Below the pieces are notes generated by a model. That model was not told the DNA's origin and did no database searches. It saw only the letters and a list, made by a program, of their open reading frames with translations. Below, in pieces: positions 45,871-55,269 of a stretch of 64,000 nt of DNA (within the stretch, counting starts at the first letter, position 1; the number at the start of each line of letters is the position of its first letter). The stretch covers positions 130,673,547 to 130,737,546 of the forward strand of contig CM054116.1 of the NCBI GenBank assembly GCA_028673005.1, written 5' to 3'. The DNA comes from Tanypteryx hageni. Taxonomy: Eukaryota > Arthropoda > Insecta > Odonata > Petaluridae. The position numbers were made by a program, and so were the translations under genes.

Positions 45871-47107
45871 TAGGGTTGGTAGTTTTCGATGTTTATTTGT
45901 CTTAAAATTTGACGAGTAAAACCGACGTTTATTTTTCATAAAATTCGACGACAAAAATCGACGTTTATTTGAATTCAATTTAGTAGGCTTGGTAGTTTTC
46001 GAAGTTAATATCACTAAAAAGCGACCACTAATATCGACGTTTAGTTTTCCTAAAAATAAACTACGAATATCGACATATATTTGAAAACATTTTTATCGAT
46101 GGTTATCATGAAAAAATTTATAAATTGAATTCCTTTTAACCAGATTTTAATAAAAGTGTATATACAAATGATTTATTTCTTGAAAGCTGGATTGTTTACT
46201 GTTCTCTAAATTTTGGTGGATGTGTAGTTTATAACTTCTACCACAGTTAATTTTTTCTCAATAAATCAGTAAGTATAATTTATTCTTTAAATCGCGCCCC
46301 TTATTCACGAAATGGTGATTATTTAATAACAAAATTAATTTGATGTGAACATAACGTACATCCAAATGTATATATGAACAAAATTACCTTGTTGAGTGAC
46401 AGCTATGAATTTTGAAAACGCCCAGAATGCGAACGCTCCTTCTACAGTAATGCGAGAGAAACTCTCATTGAAGGATAGATTGTGGATATGACTCCTAAAA
46501 ATATAAATTTTATGAGAGTGTGCTAGTGTACTATAGGGACATCTGACGATCGGCATTAATTTTTCAGTTTGGGAAAACACTTCTTTTCATATCTTGGAGG
46601 AGACCGGCAGATCTCGTCGCACGAAAGACACAAGAAACATCCATCGAATTTTCGGCAAATGGAGTATGGCGGCTGATCGTATCAAGAATACGACCCAAAT
46701 GCGTACAGATTATCGGATCTAGCCAATGGTAAAGATAGTGCAATAAACCGATCACGTTGTTTTTTTTCCCTGAACCTTTAAATTTAGAACCCACGGCAGA
46801 TCAGTATGGATCTTTAAGGCAATGACATAATGGAACTTAGAAAGAAAATTGCAGGGAATTAGGAATGAAGCGTGGCCATTGGTATTACAAATACCGATTT
46901 TCATTTTCTTTTGGATGTATGGCGCTAAAATATATTGTTTGAGTGCGGTAAATTAAATTCACAAGTCATGATGTATAATGTCGTGGAAAATGAAGTGGTG
47001 AAAAATCGATACTTATCGACGACAGTTCATTTCCGTCGAATTTGAAATTTTTGCAAATTCGTTGTTTATCTACATTTACCGATTTAAATTGAATCATACC
47101 AAGCCTA
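45871..47107. mobile_element. Decayed TIR element with repeated ends
   Basis: The left end TAGGGTTGGTAGTTTTCGA (45871) recurs as TAGGCTTGGTAGTTTTCGA at 45984, and the right end read in reverse is TAGGCTTGGTATGATTC (47107). Between 45890 and 46085 a segment like CGACGTTTATTT..AAAATTCGACGA repeats several times, and similar motifs reappear inverted near 46995-47070. ATTATAAC occurs at 45854-45861 and directly after the right end (47108-47115), a possible 8-bp duplication, but on the left it is offset from the end by 9 bp. A related end may lie at 47474. The interior frames are unrecognised. Confidence 0.45.
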
Positions 47108-48924
47108 ATTATAACTCTCAGAATGGATTCGGGTAGCCATCACCGGGTGGTTTCTGCGATCTTTAACTTTAAAAAGAATAATTAGAATTATTCCTTACGA
47201 AAGTTAATCAAAAATATGAGCGTTATTGCGTTGAAATAATTTAGAATGACTGGTTTTCTTTGGGTTGAGAGGACTATTGACATTAACCTTAGAAAATAAT
47301 TTTAGTGCGACAAAGCGAAGGTAAGTACAGTTTAGTTGCAATTTCTGTAAAATCCCGATAAAAACAAATACTGTATTATTTCTGTTTATAATGCTGAAGG
47401 ATAGCCAAATCCCAGTTAAGCGTATTACTCACAGAAAAAGCGTGGATTGTAAATAGCTACTTTTTACATAAAATATAGGTAGACTTGGTAGGATTCGACC
47501 TTTATTTTTTTGAAAATCGACGATTTAAATAAGATTATTTTTCCGAGATATTTTCGAAGAATATCGACGCTTAAAATTATCACTTGGAAGAATTCGTTTA
47601 ATTTTTTAAAATCGGCGTGTATATTCCGGAGAGATTTTTTGACGAATATAGACACTTAAAATTACTATTTACGAATATGGCTGGAAGTTTTCAGCCTTGC
47701 AATTCGATGATTTCAATTTACTTTTTATTTCGAAATTCTACGTAAAATTTGTTTATTTCACAATATTTTGATTTATTATTTCAAACTTTATAGAAAGATA
47801 AAAAGTATACAATGCAAAGTAAGAAGTATATTTAAATCATTAGTTTGATCTTTTACTAATTAAATTCTGAAATTTAACCAAGAAAATCACCACATTTGAG
47901 CCGACCTAGAGATTTCGGGTGCTTTTTTTTGGATTTTTGATAAAATGTTCAGGAGCGTAGTACGGGAATCTAAATCCGATACACAACGTGTTAACGCAAC
48001 GTATGCTCAGCGCACAACCAAACATATATATATATATAAGACTGGTTTTTGAAAGCTTACCTTTTGAAGTAATAAAAATAGTTATTGCAGAAAAAAGGTT
48101 TATTGTACGAACACGAAACGATATATCCTGTTCTTGTATATTTTCAATTTTCTTACAAATTCTGCCAGACATGATGATTTCGACAACCAACCTATATGAA
48201 AAAACATATTAATATTTAATTCATGCCTGACTGAATCTTAATGATTAAACCAAATTAGCATCTTGCATATCGGTCACGAAAATATTATTGTTTTTCTTTC
48301 ACACTCAAACAGTATATTTTTAATCTCAAATATCGTAAGCTGACATTTCCAAATCTAGATATTTTTGACTTCACATAATTCTTCCAATCGCGTCGTTGAC
48401 AAATATATTATACCGCGAATGCAGATAGTAAACTTTGCTTTATCTCTTGAAAAATGTATAATTTAATACTAGAAACTTTTAATTTATGAAATCCGAACAG
48501 CATGCTGTAGCTTTTGCCGAGAAGCATTCTTAAAACAAATTTGCGAGTTCAGTTTAAAGTATTTTAAACATTCGCGGATGCCAATAAGACTAATTAAGGA
48601 AAAAAACATTAATGATGTAATAATTATCGCAATAAAATTTTATCTGTCAAAGAAGAACTATATTATATTTTACTTTGTATCATTTGATATATTTGATCAC
48701 TTTACTGAATATTCTCTTTATATAACATAAAATATATAGAGAGAAAAATTAGACTTACTATTGAGCGCTCGATCAAGAGTCTTACCTCAAATCATTATTA
48801 AAATGTGTTTTTCCAAACTGCAAAATACTTTACAACAAATAGCTAGTAAATATTAATCCTTAATCCCTCTTAAATTTTAAGAATCGATTTTTAATTTATC
48901 TGCGCTTTTAAAAACCATTATACA
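47108..48924. other. AT-rich stretch with a possible second TIR-element relic
   Basis: At 47474 GACTTGGTAGGATTCGACC and the following ATCGACGATTTAAATAAG, GAATATCGACGCTTAAAATT repeat the vocabulary of the 45871-47107 element. Its other end is unclear. A short (TA)n run is at 48026-48038. The 94-codon minus frame at 47906-48190 has no known domain. Confidence 0.35.
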
Positions 48925-49025
48925 GAATGTTTCACGACCGGTCTGCCATACTTCAGTAGGTGATTCGGGAAGTAATTTCGAGTAAAAAAGTTAACACAAT
49001 ATTGGCCCTATTTCCAACCGTTGAG

Positions 49026-49242
49026 TTTGTGCGGTTTGAGAAGACCGCGCAAATTCAGCGTTCCGTACTTCGGAATGGACGTTAAGCAGTTGGCCCCCTT
49101 GGTGCTTTTCGTAAAGAGTAGGCTAATGACGGCACCGGGTATCTCTCCCCCCTTCTCTGTGTATTTCCAGGTGATGACAATGCAAAATGACCTTAGACGT
49201 CGGTGCACTTAAAAATCGATTACTACTACTCCAACCGTTGAG
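49026..49242 (+). mobile_element. 205-bp retroposed insert with 12-bp target duplication and (TAC)n tail
   Basis: CCAACCGTTGAG occurs at 49014-49025 and at 49231-49242. The 205 bp between them ends in CTTAAAAATCGATTACTACTACT immediately before the second copy split as two parts: an A-rich stretch, then three TAC units. A simple-repeat 3' tail plus a 12-bp duplication is what a LINE-driven retroposon (5'-truncated LINE or SINE) leaves. No RNA polymerase III boxes are obvious, so a truncated LINE 3' end is the better guess. Confidence 0.6.
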
Positions 49243-49391
49243 GATCTACGGACGTTTTTAGATGTGCAATACTCTAATTCTAATTCTCAGTTGTTTTTTG
49301 CCTCACTTGCTTCTGATTCATGCTCAGTGTTACATGTGACACTTTTGCGATAAGTTCAAAATCTTAGTTTCGTCATGCGTTTTATCACAAA

Positions 49392-50128
49392 ATGAATCAA
49401 CAGTTCACTCCCAGTGAATACGCTGATATCCATTACATTTATGGATTCTGCGATGATAACAGCACGGCGGCAGTTGAAGAATATCACAGACGTTTTCCAA
49501 ACCGCCGAATTTAATCAGGTTGGATTTAACAATACCCGAAATTCCCACTTGTGGTGCACCAATAATCCTCACAAGAACGTTGAAAGCAATTTCCAATATC
49601 GATTCTCAGTTAATGTTTGGTGTGCTCTGATTAAAAATCTGTTGATTGGACCATTATTTTTGGAACGGCATTTAAATGCTGCTAATTACCCAAACTTCCT
49701 GACGAACGAATTGCCACTTTTAATAGAGGACGCGTCTCTGGAGACAAGGCGCAAAATGTTCTTTCAATAGGATGGGGCAGCCTCTACATTTTGGTCGTCA
49801 AGTTACGGATTACTTTAATCAGCATTACGGGAATCAGTGTATTGGTCATGGTGGTCCAATACCTTGGCCGTCGAGATCTCCAGACCTAACTCCGCTTGAT
49901 TTCTTTTTGTGGGATCTTATGAAATAGATGGTTTACAAGACCAGAGTACAGATGAGAGAGGAATTATTGCATTGCATTACGGATGCCGCTGCGTACATAA
50001 GAGACCACGTTGACATGAGCCAATGGGCAGTAAACTCTTGTTTGGAACGAGCAAGATTGTGCATTAAAAACCGTGGAGGACATGCATACGAAGAGGTGAA
50101 AGTGCACGCAACAACGTCCATCTATTGA
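49392..50128 (+). pseudogene. Mariner-type DDE transposase with internal deletion
   Basis: The ATG at 49392 opens MNQQFTPSEYADIHYIYGFC and AAVEEYHRRFPNRR, the N-terminal helix-turn-helix (DUF4817 type) common in arthropod mariner-like transposases. A large deletion then removes the second DNA-binding helix and the first catalytic Asp. In another frame, VNVWCALIKNLLIGPLFLE matches the stretch before the second Asp. A TAG at 49768-49770 breaks the FFQ.DGA motif (second Asp), and further frame changes follow. PWPSRSPDLTPLDFFLWDLM (third Asp) is well preserved. The C-terminal helix region ends at 50128. An intact protein would be about 350-400 residues; this copy is defective in several ways. Confidence 0.75.
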
Positions 50129-50219
50129 AAAAGCCCTAGCAAGGAATCGAGGAACATTTGTTTCAGGAATACACTACACAGGGTAGATGCGCGGAATAGG
50201 TAAGGTAACGTAGCAAAAC

Positions 50220-50428
50220 TGTGCCGAGTATATGCGTGACTCAAGGCGACCTCATCTAAGGAAAAGCCCCACTCAGGAAGACTAACGTGCCACAAGGAAC
50301 TCAGCTGGGATTGCGTGCTCACCAAAGAATAGTTGATGGGATCTTTATTAATTTCTTTTGTTTAAATGTTTTTGTAATGTTTTAATTGTTAAATATATCG
50401 GACTCTCTAAACAGCCAACAGCGATTCA
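50220..50428 (+). repeat. 5' LTR of the Gypsy element, internally deleted (209 bp)
   Basis: It starts TGTGCC and ends TTCA. It equals the 3' LTR except for a 135-bp gap after TGTGCCGAGTATATGCG, where the 3' LTR has an extra segment (54943-55077). The shared CG at the junction suggests a microhomology deletion. The retained 3' part differs from its partner at a few positions, so the insertion is not brand new but fairly young. Confidence 0.9.
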
Positions 50429-50430
50429 GA

Positions 50431-50448
50431 TGGTAGCAGAGCGTGATT
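50431..50448 (+). promoter_or_regulatory. Primer-binding site for minus-strand DNA synthesis
   Basis: TGGTAGCAGAGCGTGATT starts two bases after the LTR. The TGG start is complementary to the CCA end of a tRNA, which would prime reverse transcription. The tRNA species is not assigned. Confidence 0.75.
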
Positions 50449-50550
50449 TCCTCTACGGCGTGCATCTCCAGTCAGTCAGGCAAGTTTGGGTTAGCTGTTG
50501 TTTTCTGGTCCTTTGTTTCCCTTACCATGGTCCATCCTGTAAACCTTTGA

Positions 50551-51615
50551 ATGCCCTGCCGGACCTCTGGGCGAGAAGATTTTTTTGTTTTCCCATCCTT
50601 CTATCCTTTTGTGATAGGTTTTTTTTATAATTACGTCGACTGGAGATGGCGTTTAGCTTTTCAGGGGACGAGTTGGATTAACGGATTATCTAAGGAGGAG
50701 GCCGTGTCCGCTGCGAAGGAGTTGGGGCTCGACGGTACGGGCACATTAGACGAGGTGCGTAAGAGGTTGAGAGAACACGTTAAAAACAGTAGGCCCGAGG
50801 GGGAGCCGGGACAAGCGAGAGTCAATACCGCAACAGGAATGGAGGCAAAGCCAATAGTGGGAGAATCGGAGCTGTGGGCGAAGCGAAAGGCACTGCAGGA
50901 GCTCGGGAAAGATCTCGTCTGATGGGGACTCAAGTTCGAAGGGAACGAAGATGAGTGTGTTAACCTTTTTTTGGAGAAGGTGGAAATGTTTCGGGAGACT
51001 CAGGAGGTTTCAAAAACGGAGATGTGGAATTTATTACCCGAACTTTTAGGGAAAAGGGCGCTACAATGGTTTCAGGCAAATAGGTTTCATGTTTCATCAT
51101 GGGATAATTTCGTAGTAGAACTCCGGAAAGCTTTTCTCCCCGTTGGGTACGACATTAGATTGAAGCGGGAAATATTTTCTAGGACCCAAGGAGAGATGGA
51201 ACGGATGAGTGATTTTATAACCATTATACGCAGCACGAATAAGAGACTCGAAAGACCCCTCAACGAATCGGAATTATTGGAGCTTGCATGTGACAACCTC
51301 CATTCGATATATTTGGAGAATTTTCCGTTCGAAGGTGTAAATAGTTTTTCCGAACTATTGAATTTTGGGGGCCAGGTTCAATATAGGATAGAGCGATGCA
51401 AGCTCTATAGGCCTCCTAATAAAAGCAACGAATTCATCAATGCAGAATTTGGATATCAGGGTTCAGTGGGGGGTAGCAGCCGACCTTCGAGTGACGTAAG
51501 ATTAGCTCAGTTTCGATCAGCAGGTGAAAGGGAAAGAGCCAGACGTTGTTTCAATTGCAATAGGCAGGGGCATATTAGGCGAGCCTGTCCCAATAGACCA
51601 AATACTTTAAACTAG
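50551..51615 (+). pseudogene. gag: Gag polyprotein of the Gypsy element, one in-frame stop
   Basis: Gag would package the element's RNA in cytoplasmic particles. The frame opens at the ATG at 50551, but the natural start may lie nearer 50646 with an indel after it. A SAP-like segment (GLSKEEAVSAAKELGLDGTG, TLDEVRKRLREHVK) occupies roughly residues 46-80. A TGA at 50920-50922 interrupts the frame, which then continues unbroken from 50923. The central capsid-like region (WNLLPELLGKRALQWFQA, DNFVVELRKAFLP) is followed near the C-terminus by a CCHC zinc knuckle, CFNCNRQGHIRRAC. The stop at 51613-51615 directly follows a slippery heptamer that shifts ribosomes into pol. Confidence 0.85.
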
Positions 51616-53588
51616 TACAGCCCGGAGAAAAGGGAGGCAGGCTCCGCGGCAATAGAAAATTAGCCTCCGAAAAAAGGAATTTAGCCACAAAGACAAGGTA
51701 TTCCGTGGCGGGAAACGTATCTGTCGTAGATGTAATAATAGGGGGTAAAAGGTTAGAAGCTTTGATTGACTCTGGATCAGTACGCAGTCTAATCTCAGGA
51801 GAGTTGTTTAAAGAACTGCTAGGGAAAGGTTTGGTTAAAGGACAAAAGACAGAACATTTTGTTTGCTATACGGCCTCTCGGGAACCGTTGGATATTTTCT
51901 TGTCAGCAAGGATTAAAGTTAAACTAGGGTATTTTACATGGACATACTGGTTTTGGGTATGTGACAACTTGTCAAGGAAAATTATCTTAGGGGCAGACTT
52001 CATGGCGAACATAGGTCTTGTGTTGAATATCGCAGATAACTGTTGTTATTTTAAGTTTAATCGCAACCAGCGTTTTGAATTGGGTCCCATAGAAAAGGAA
52101 TCGGAGTGCGTAGCAAATGTGGGGGCGGATGACGAGGTTGTTAGAGAAAAGGGGTATGATTTAGCACATTTGAGTTCCAAACAACAGGAAGAAATTATCC
52201 AAATTATTGAGTGTTTTCCAGACGTGCTGAACGAGCGTTTAGGGTTAACTGATCTTATCGAGTACAATATTCACCTTACAGATAAGACACCCGTAAAAAG
52301 TCATCCATATCATTTGAGCCCTCCAAAACTGTCCGAGCTGCGCAAACAAATAGATGAGTTAATAAAAAAGGGCGTGATTGAAACGTCAATTTCACCATAT
52401 TCGTCACCCTGTTTTTTAGTTCCCAAGAGTAATGGGACGACACGGATGGTAGTAGATTATCGGAAGTTGAATTCGAAGATAGAAATAGAATCGATTCCTA
52501 TTCCGGACATTCATACAGCGTTCAACTGGTTTGTTCAGGCCAAGTATTTTACCACCATTGATTTGAATGCGGCATATTACCAAATTCCTCTCTCCAAATC
52601 TTGCAGACCCATTACGGCCTTTTGCACTGGGTGGAATCTCTATCAGTTTAAAAGAGTGCCCTTCGGACTTGCCACCGGTGCACAAGTACTGACGCGATTG
52701 CTTGATCATATATTTCACGACATTAAGTTCGTATACGTATTTAATTACATTGACGATGTGGTAATTTTCTCGAATAATTTCGCTGACCATGTAAAACATA
52801 TACGAGAAGTTTTAAATCGTCTTAGGGCAGCGGGTTTAACTGTCAATCCGCAAAAGGTAAATTTCGGAGTGAGTGAGATTTCTTTCCTTGGGCACCTAGT
52901 ATCGGCACAAGGAGTCAAAATTGACCCCGAAAAAACGAAGGCCATTAGAGAGTTTAAAGAACCGAAAGATGCAAAGGGGATAGCGCGTTTCGTGGGAATG
53001 ATAAATTATTTTGGGAAGTTTATTCCTAATCTGGCGGAGAAGACAGCCCCTTTGAATGCACTACGGGGAAAGAAGGTCCAGTTCATTTGGGGAAAAGAAC
53101 AGGAGGAGGCATTTCAGAACTTGAAGGAGTGCATTATAAACCCTCCGGTATTACGTATGGCGGACTTCTCGAAGGAGTTCATTTTACAAACGGATGCAAG
53201 TTCATTTGCCGTTGGAGCGGTATTGTGCCAAGAGGTAGATGGCCTCCGGCAACCAAAAGCATACGCAAGTCGTTCTCTTTCGACCGCGGTAAAGAAATAT
53301 AGCGCATATGAGCTAGAATGCCTAGCAATAGTATTCGCTGTTCAAAAATTCCGTAACTATATAGAGCATGCGGAATTCCTTTTAGAAACTGATAATCAAG
53401 CGTTATCCTGGATGCTGGCACATCCTAGACAACTAGGAAAAATTGGGAGATGGGTAATTCAAATTTCGTCATTGAAATTCAGAGTTCAGCATATTAAAGG
53501 AACTCAAAATGTGGTAGCGGACACGTTGTCCCGCATGTATGGGGAAGGAAAAGAAGAAGGCCGAATGAATACACCGCGGAAGTCATGA
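51597..53588 (+). CDS. pol: Pol: aspartic protease, reverse transcriptase, RNase H
   Basis: The frame is open from 51597. It overlaps gag by 19 bases and is entered by -1 frameshift, so no own start codon is needed (position 51705 is only a GTG). The protease has LIDSGSVRSLIS, the single DSG/DTG-type active-site motif of retroviral-type aspartic proteases. RT follows (PYSSPCFLVPKSNGTTRMVV, DYRKLNS, FTTIDLNAAYYQI) with the catalytic FNYIDDVVIF near residue 350 counted from 51705. RNase H has FILQTDASSFAVGAVL, YSAYELECLAIVFAV and ETDNQALSWM. The tether HIKGTQNVVADTLSRM ends the conserved part. The frame stops at 53586-53588, where an indel in the purine run around 53541-53560 has probably split pol from integrase. 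Confidence 0.93.
   Translation, partial: TKYFKLVQPGEKGGRLRGNRKLASEKRNLATKTRYSVAGNVSVVDVIIGGKRLEALIDSGSVRSLISGELFKELLGKGLVKGQKTEHFVCYTASREPLDIFLSARIKVKLGYFTWTYWFWVCDNLSRKIILGADFMANIGLVLNIADNCCYFKFNRNQRFELGPIEKESECVANVGADDEVVREKGYDLAHLSSKQQEEIIQIIECFPDVLNERLGLTDLIEYNIHLTDKTPVKSHPYHLSPPKLSELRKQIDELIKKGVIETSISPYSSPCFLVPKSNGTTRMVVDYRKLNSKIEIESIPIPDIHTAFNWFVQAKYFTTIDLNAAYYQIPLSKSCRPITAFCTGWNLYQFKRVPFGLATGAQVLTRLLDHIFHDIKFVYVFNYIDDVVIFSNNFADHVKHIREVLNRLRAAGLTVNPQKVNFGVSEISFLGHLVSAQGVKIDPEKTKAIREFKEPKDAKGIARFVGMINYFGKFIPNLAEKTAPLNALRGKKVQFIWGKEQEEAFQNLKECIINPPVLRMADFSKEFILQTDASSFAVGAVLCQEVDGLRQPKAYASRSLSTAVKKYSAYELECLAIVFAVQKFRNYIEHAEFLLETDNQALSWMLAHPRQLGKIGRWVIQISSLKFRVQHIKGTQNVVADTLSRMYGEGKEEGRMNTPRKS
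51606..51651 (+). promoter_or_regulatory. -1 programmed frameshift signal between gag and pol
   Basis: In the gag frame the sequence is ACT TTA AAC TAG, so T TTA AAC (51606-51612) fits the X XXY YYZ rule exactly and abuts the gag stop. Slipping back one base puts the ribosome in the pol frame (next codons CTA GTA CAG), which is open from 51597. From about 51620, GCCCGGAG can pair with CTCCGCGGC (51642-51650) around a 14-base purine-rich loop, a stimulatory stem at the usual 5-9 nt spacing. The heptamer is seen directly; the stem is by eye only. Confidence 0.75.
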
Positions 53589-54809
53589 GTACTGATTTCC
53601 CTCTCGCTTTCCAGGAAATAGCGGTACACCAAGGTACGGACCCCGAATTGGCTCCTCTTATGGCGAAGCTGAGCGCTGGGGAGACAGTGTCGGGATATGT
53701 ATTGTCAAAGGGAACCTTATGCTACAAAGGCAAAGGAAAAGTCAAAGTCGTGGTGCCCCAAGTTTTGAGGCCCGTACTTTTCGCTTATTACCATGAATCC
53801 TGCTTCGGGGGTCACTTAGGAATATATAAAACAATACAGAAAATACGGGAAAAATACGTATGGAAAGGAATGGATAGGGAGATAGCGGAGAGAGTGAAAC
53901 AATGTAAAACGTGCATCTTGAGTAAGCCAGGACAGAAAAGTAATTTCGGGGCATTGAGTTCCTCGGTAGCAGATAAGCCAATGCAGGATATTTTTCTGGA
54001 TTTCGTTGGAAAGCTTCCGCGTAGCAAAAGGGGAAATACGATGATACTAGTCGGCGTGGATGCCTTTTCCAAATATTGCTGGATAATTCCTCTCCGCACA
54101 GTCTTTAATAAGAGCGGTACACGAGAACATAATTCGGAATTTCGGACCTCCTAAACGTTTCATCTCAGATAACGGAAGGCAGTTCACGTCGGAGGCGTTT
54201 AAGAGGATGTGTTTTTCTTATGGAATTGAGCACATCACGACCACCCCGTATTACCCGCAACCGTTGCTGGCCGAACGCTTCAACCGGAATTTAAAATCGG
54301 CACTTATCGGTTTCCATTCAGAATCGCAGACGGAATGGGACGAAAACCTTATCTGGCTTCAACTTGCCTTTAACACTGCGAAGCACGAGACTCATCGAGG
54401 AATTCCATTTGAATTGATGTTTGGGTTTAAGCCTAATTGTCCTCTCTCTCTTAGGTGGCACATAGACGAACTATTGCCAAGCCAAGCGGGCCATGTAGGC
54501 ATGTCAAAAAGGTGGAGAGGAGCTAAGAAGAACCTTACAATAGCACATGCGAGATCAGAGAGGCGCTACAACCAAGGCAGGGTGGAGAACCCATTTCGGG
54601 TGGGGGATTTAGTGGTAGTGCGTTCGCATCCAATTAGTAAAGCCGCAGACAAGCGAGCAGCAAAACTTATGCAGCGATGGAAAGGGCCGTACACGATTTC
54701 ACGTTTCCTCAATCCTGTTACGGTCTCGCTGTTAAATGCTGCCGACGGAAAGTACTATAGAAAGGCTCATATTTCTCAGCTTAAGCTATGTCCGAGCACC
54801 TTACACTGA
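53585..54809 (+). pseudogene. pol: Pol: integrase, one frameshift
   Basis: This part would insert the DNA copy into the chromosome. The N-terminal zinc-binding H2C2 region is intact (YHESCFGGHLGIYKTIQ ... CKTC, residues ~68-110 from 53585). The catalytic core has GVDAFSKY (Asp) and, after an indel between about 54100 and 54130, SDNGRQFTS (Asp) and AERFNRNLK (Glu), so the DDE set is present but split between frames. The C-terminal part (FRVGDLVVVRSHP, RWKGPYTISRFLNPVTVSLL) is the GPY/F-type domain, and the frame ends at 54809. Upstream of 53585 the same frame stays open and reads naturally (NEYTAEVMSTDF), which supports an original single pol frame. Confidence 0.88.
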
Positions 54810-54912
54810 CCTTTTTACCTTTCAGAGAAGGGTGATGATCTTACTCATTCCAAACAGGGGAGTGGAAAGCTGCAGAAGCGCGGAACTGAAAGGCAGGGCG
54901 TGGATGCTGTTT

Positions 54913-54925
54913 GGAGGGAGGAGTA
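54913..54925 (+). promoter_or_regulatory. Polypurine tract
   Basis: GGAGGGAGGAGTA immediately before the 3' LTR. In LTR elements this purine run resists RNase H and primes plus-strand DNA synthesis. Confidence 0.75.
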
Positions 54926-55269
54926 TGTGCCGAGTATATGCGGCACATTTGAAGGTCCGCGGTGCGGGAGTTCACGGCCTGGCCGAAAGAGGGGGGAAGT
55001 AGCGATTTTCGTTTCGCCGCGAGGACGAGAGTTTACCTCGGAAGGAGAAAACCCGGCGGAGACCAGTCCAGCTCCCGTGACTCAAGGCGACCTCATCTAA
55101 GGAAAAGCCCCACTCAGGAAGACTAACGTGCCACAAGGAACTCAGCTGGGATTGCGTGCTCACCAAAGAATAGTTGATGGGATCTTTATTAATTTCTTTT
55201 GTTTAAATGTTTTTGTAATGTTTTATTTGTTAAATATATCGGACTCTCTAAACAGCCAGCAGCGTTTCA
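54926..55269 (+). repeat. 3' LTR of the Gypsy element (344 bp)
   Basis: It runs from TGTGCC to TTCA and is the longer and presumably intact LTR. The 135-bp GC-rich segment 54943-55077 is absent from the 5' LTR. The AT-rich last third (TTTATTAATTTC, TTTGTTTAAATG) likely holds the R/U5 region. Confidence 0.9.

Larger units (their letters stand above)
48925..50219 (+). mobile_element. Deleted mariner-type element (DUF4817-type N-terminus)
   Basis: The likely left end CAGAATGTTTCACGACCGG (48925) resembles the CAGGGTGTTTC-type ends of these elements. The transposase relic occupies 49392-50128. No inverted copy of the left end is present before the Gypsy LTR at 50220, and none was seen after the Gypsy element, so the right end is lost. 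A 205-bp retroposed insert sits in its 5' leader (49026-49230). Confidence 0.55.
50220..55269 (+). mobile_element. Ty3/Gypsy LTR retrotransposon, 5.05 kb
   Basis: Two LTRs starting TGTGCCGAGTATATGCG flank a primer-binding site, gag, a pol in the order protease, reverse transcriptase, RNase H, integrase, and a polypurine tract. That pol order defines Ty3/Gypsy. No env frame lies between pol and the 3' LTR. Defects are a TGA inside gag, an indel between RNase H and integrase, another inside integrase, and a 135-bp deletion in the 5' LTR. The 5 bp outside the LTRs (AAAAC and AGACA) do not match, so no target duplication survives. Confidence 0.95.

Noticed and set aside
47906..48190. 94-codon minus-strand frame
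   Set aside because: Contains a short hydrophobic stretch coded partly by a (TA)n run. No homology recognised.
54810..54912. env gene of an errantivirus-type element
   Set aside because: Only about 100 bp separate the end of integrase from the polypurine tract, with no room for an envelope protein.
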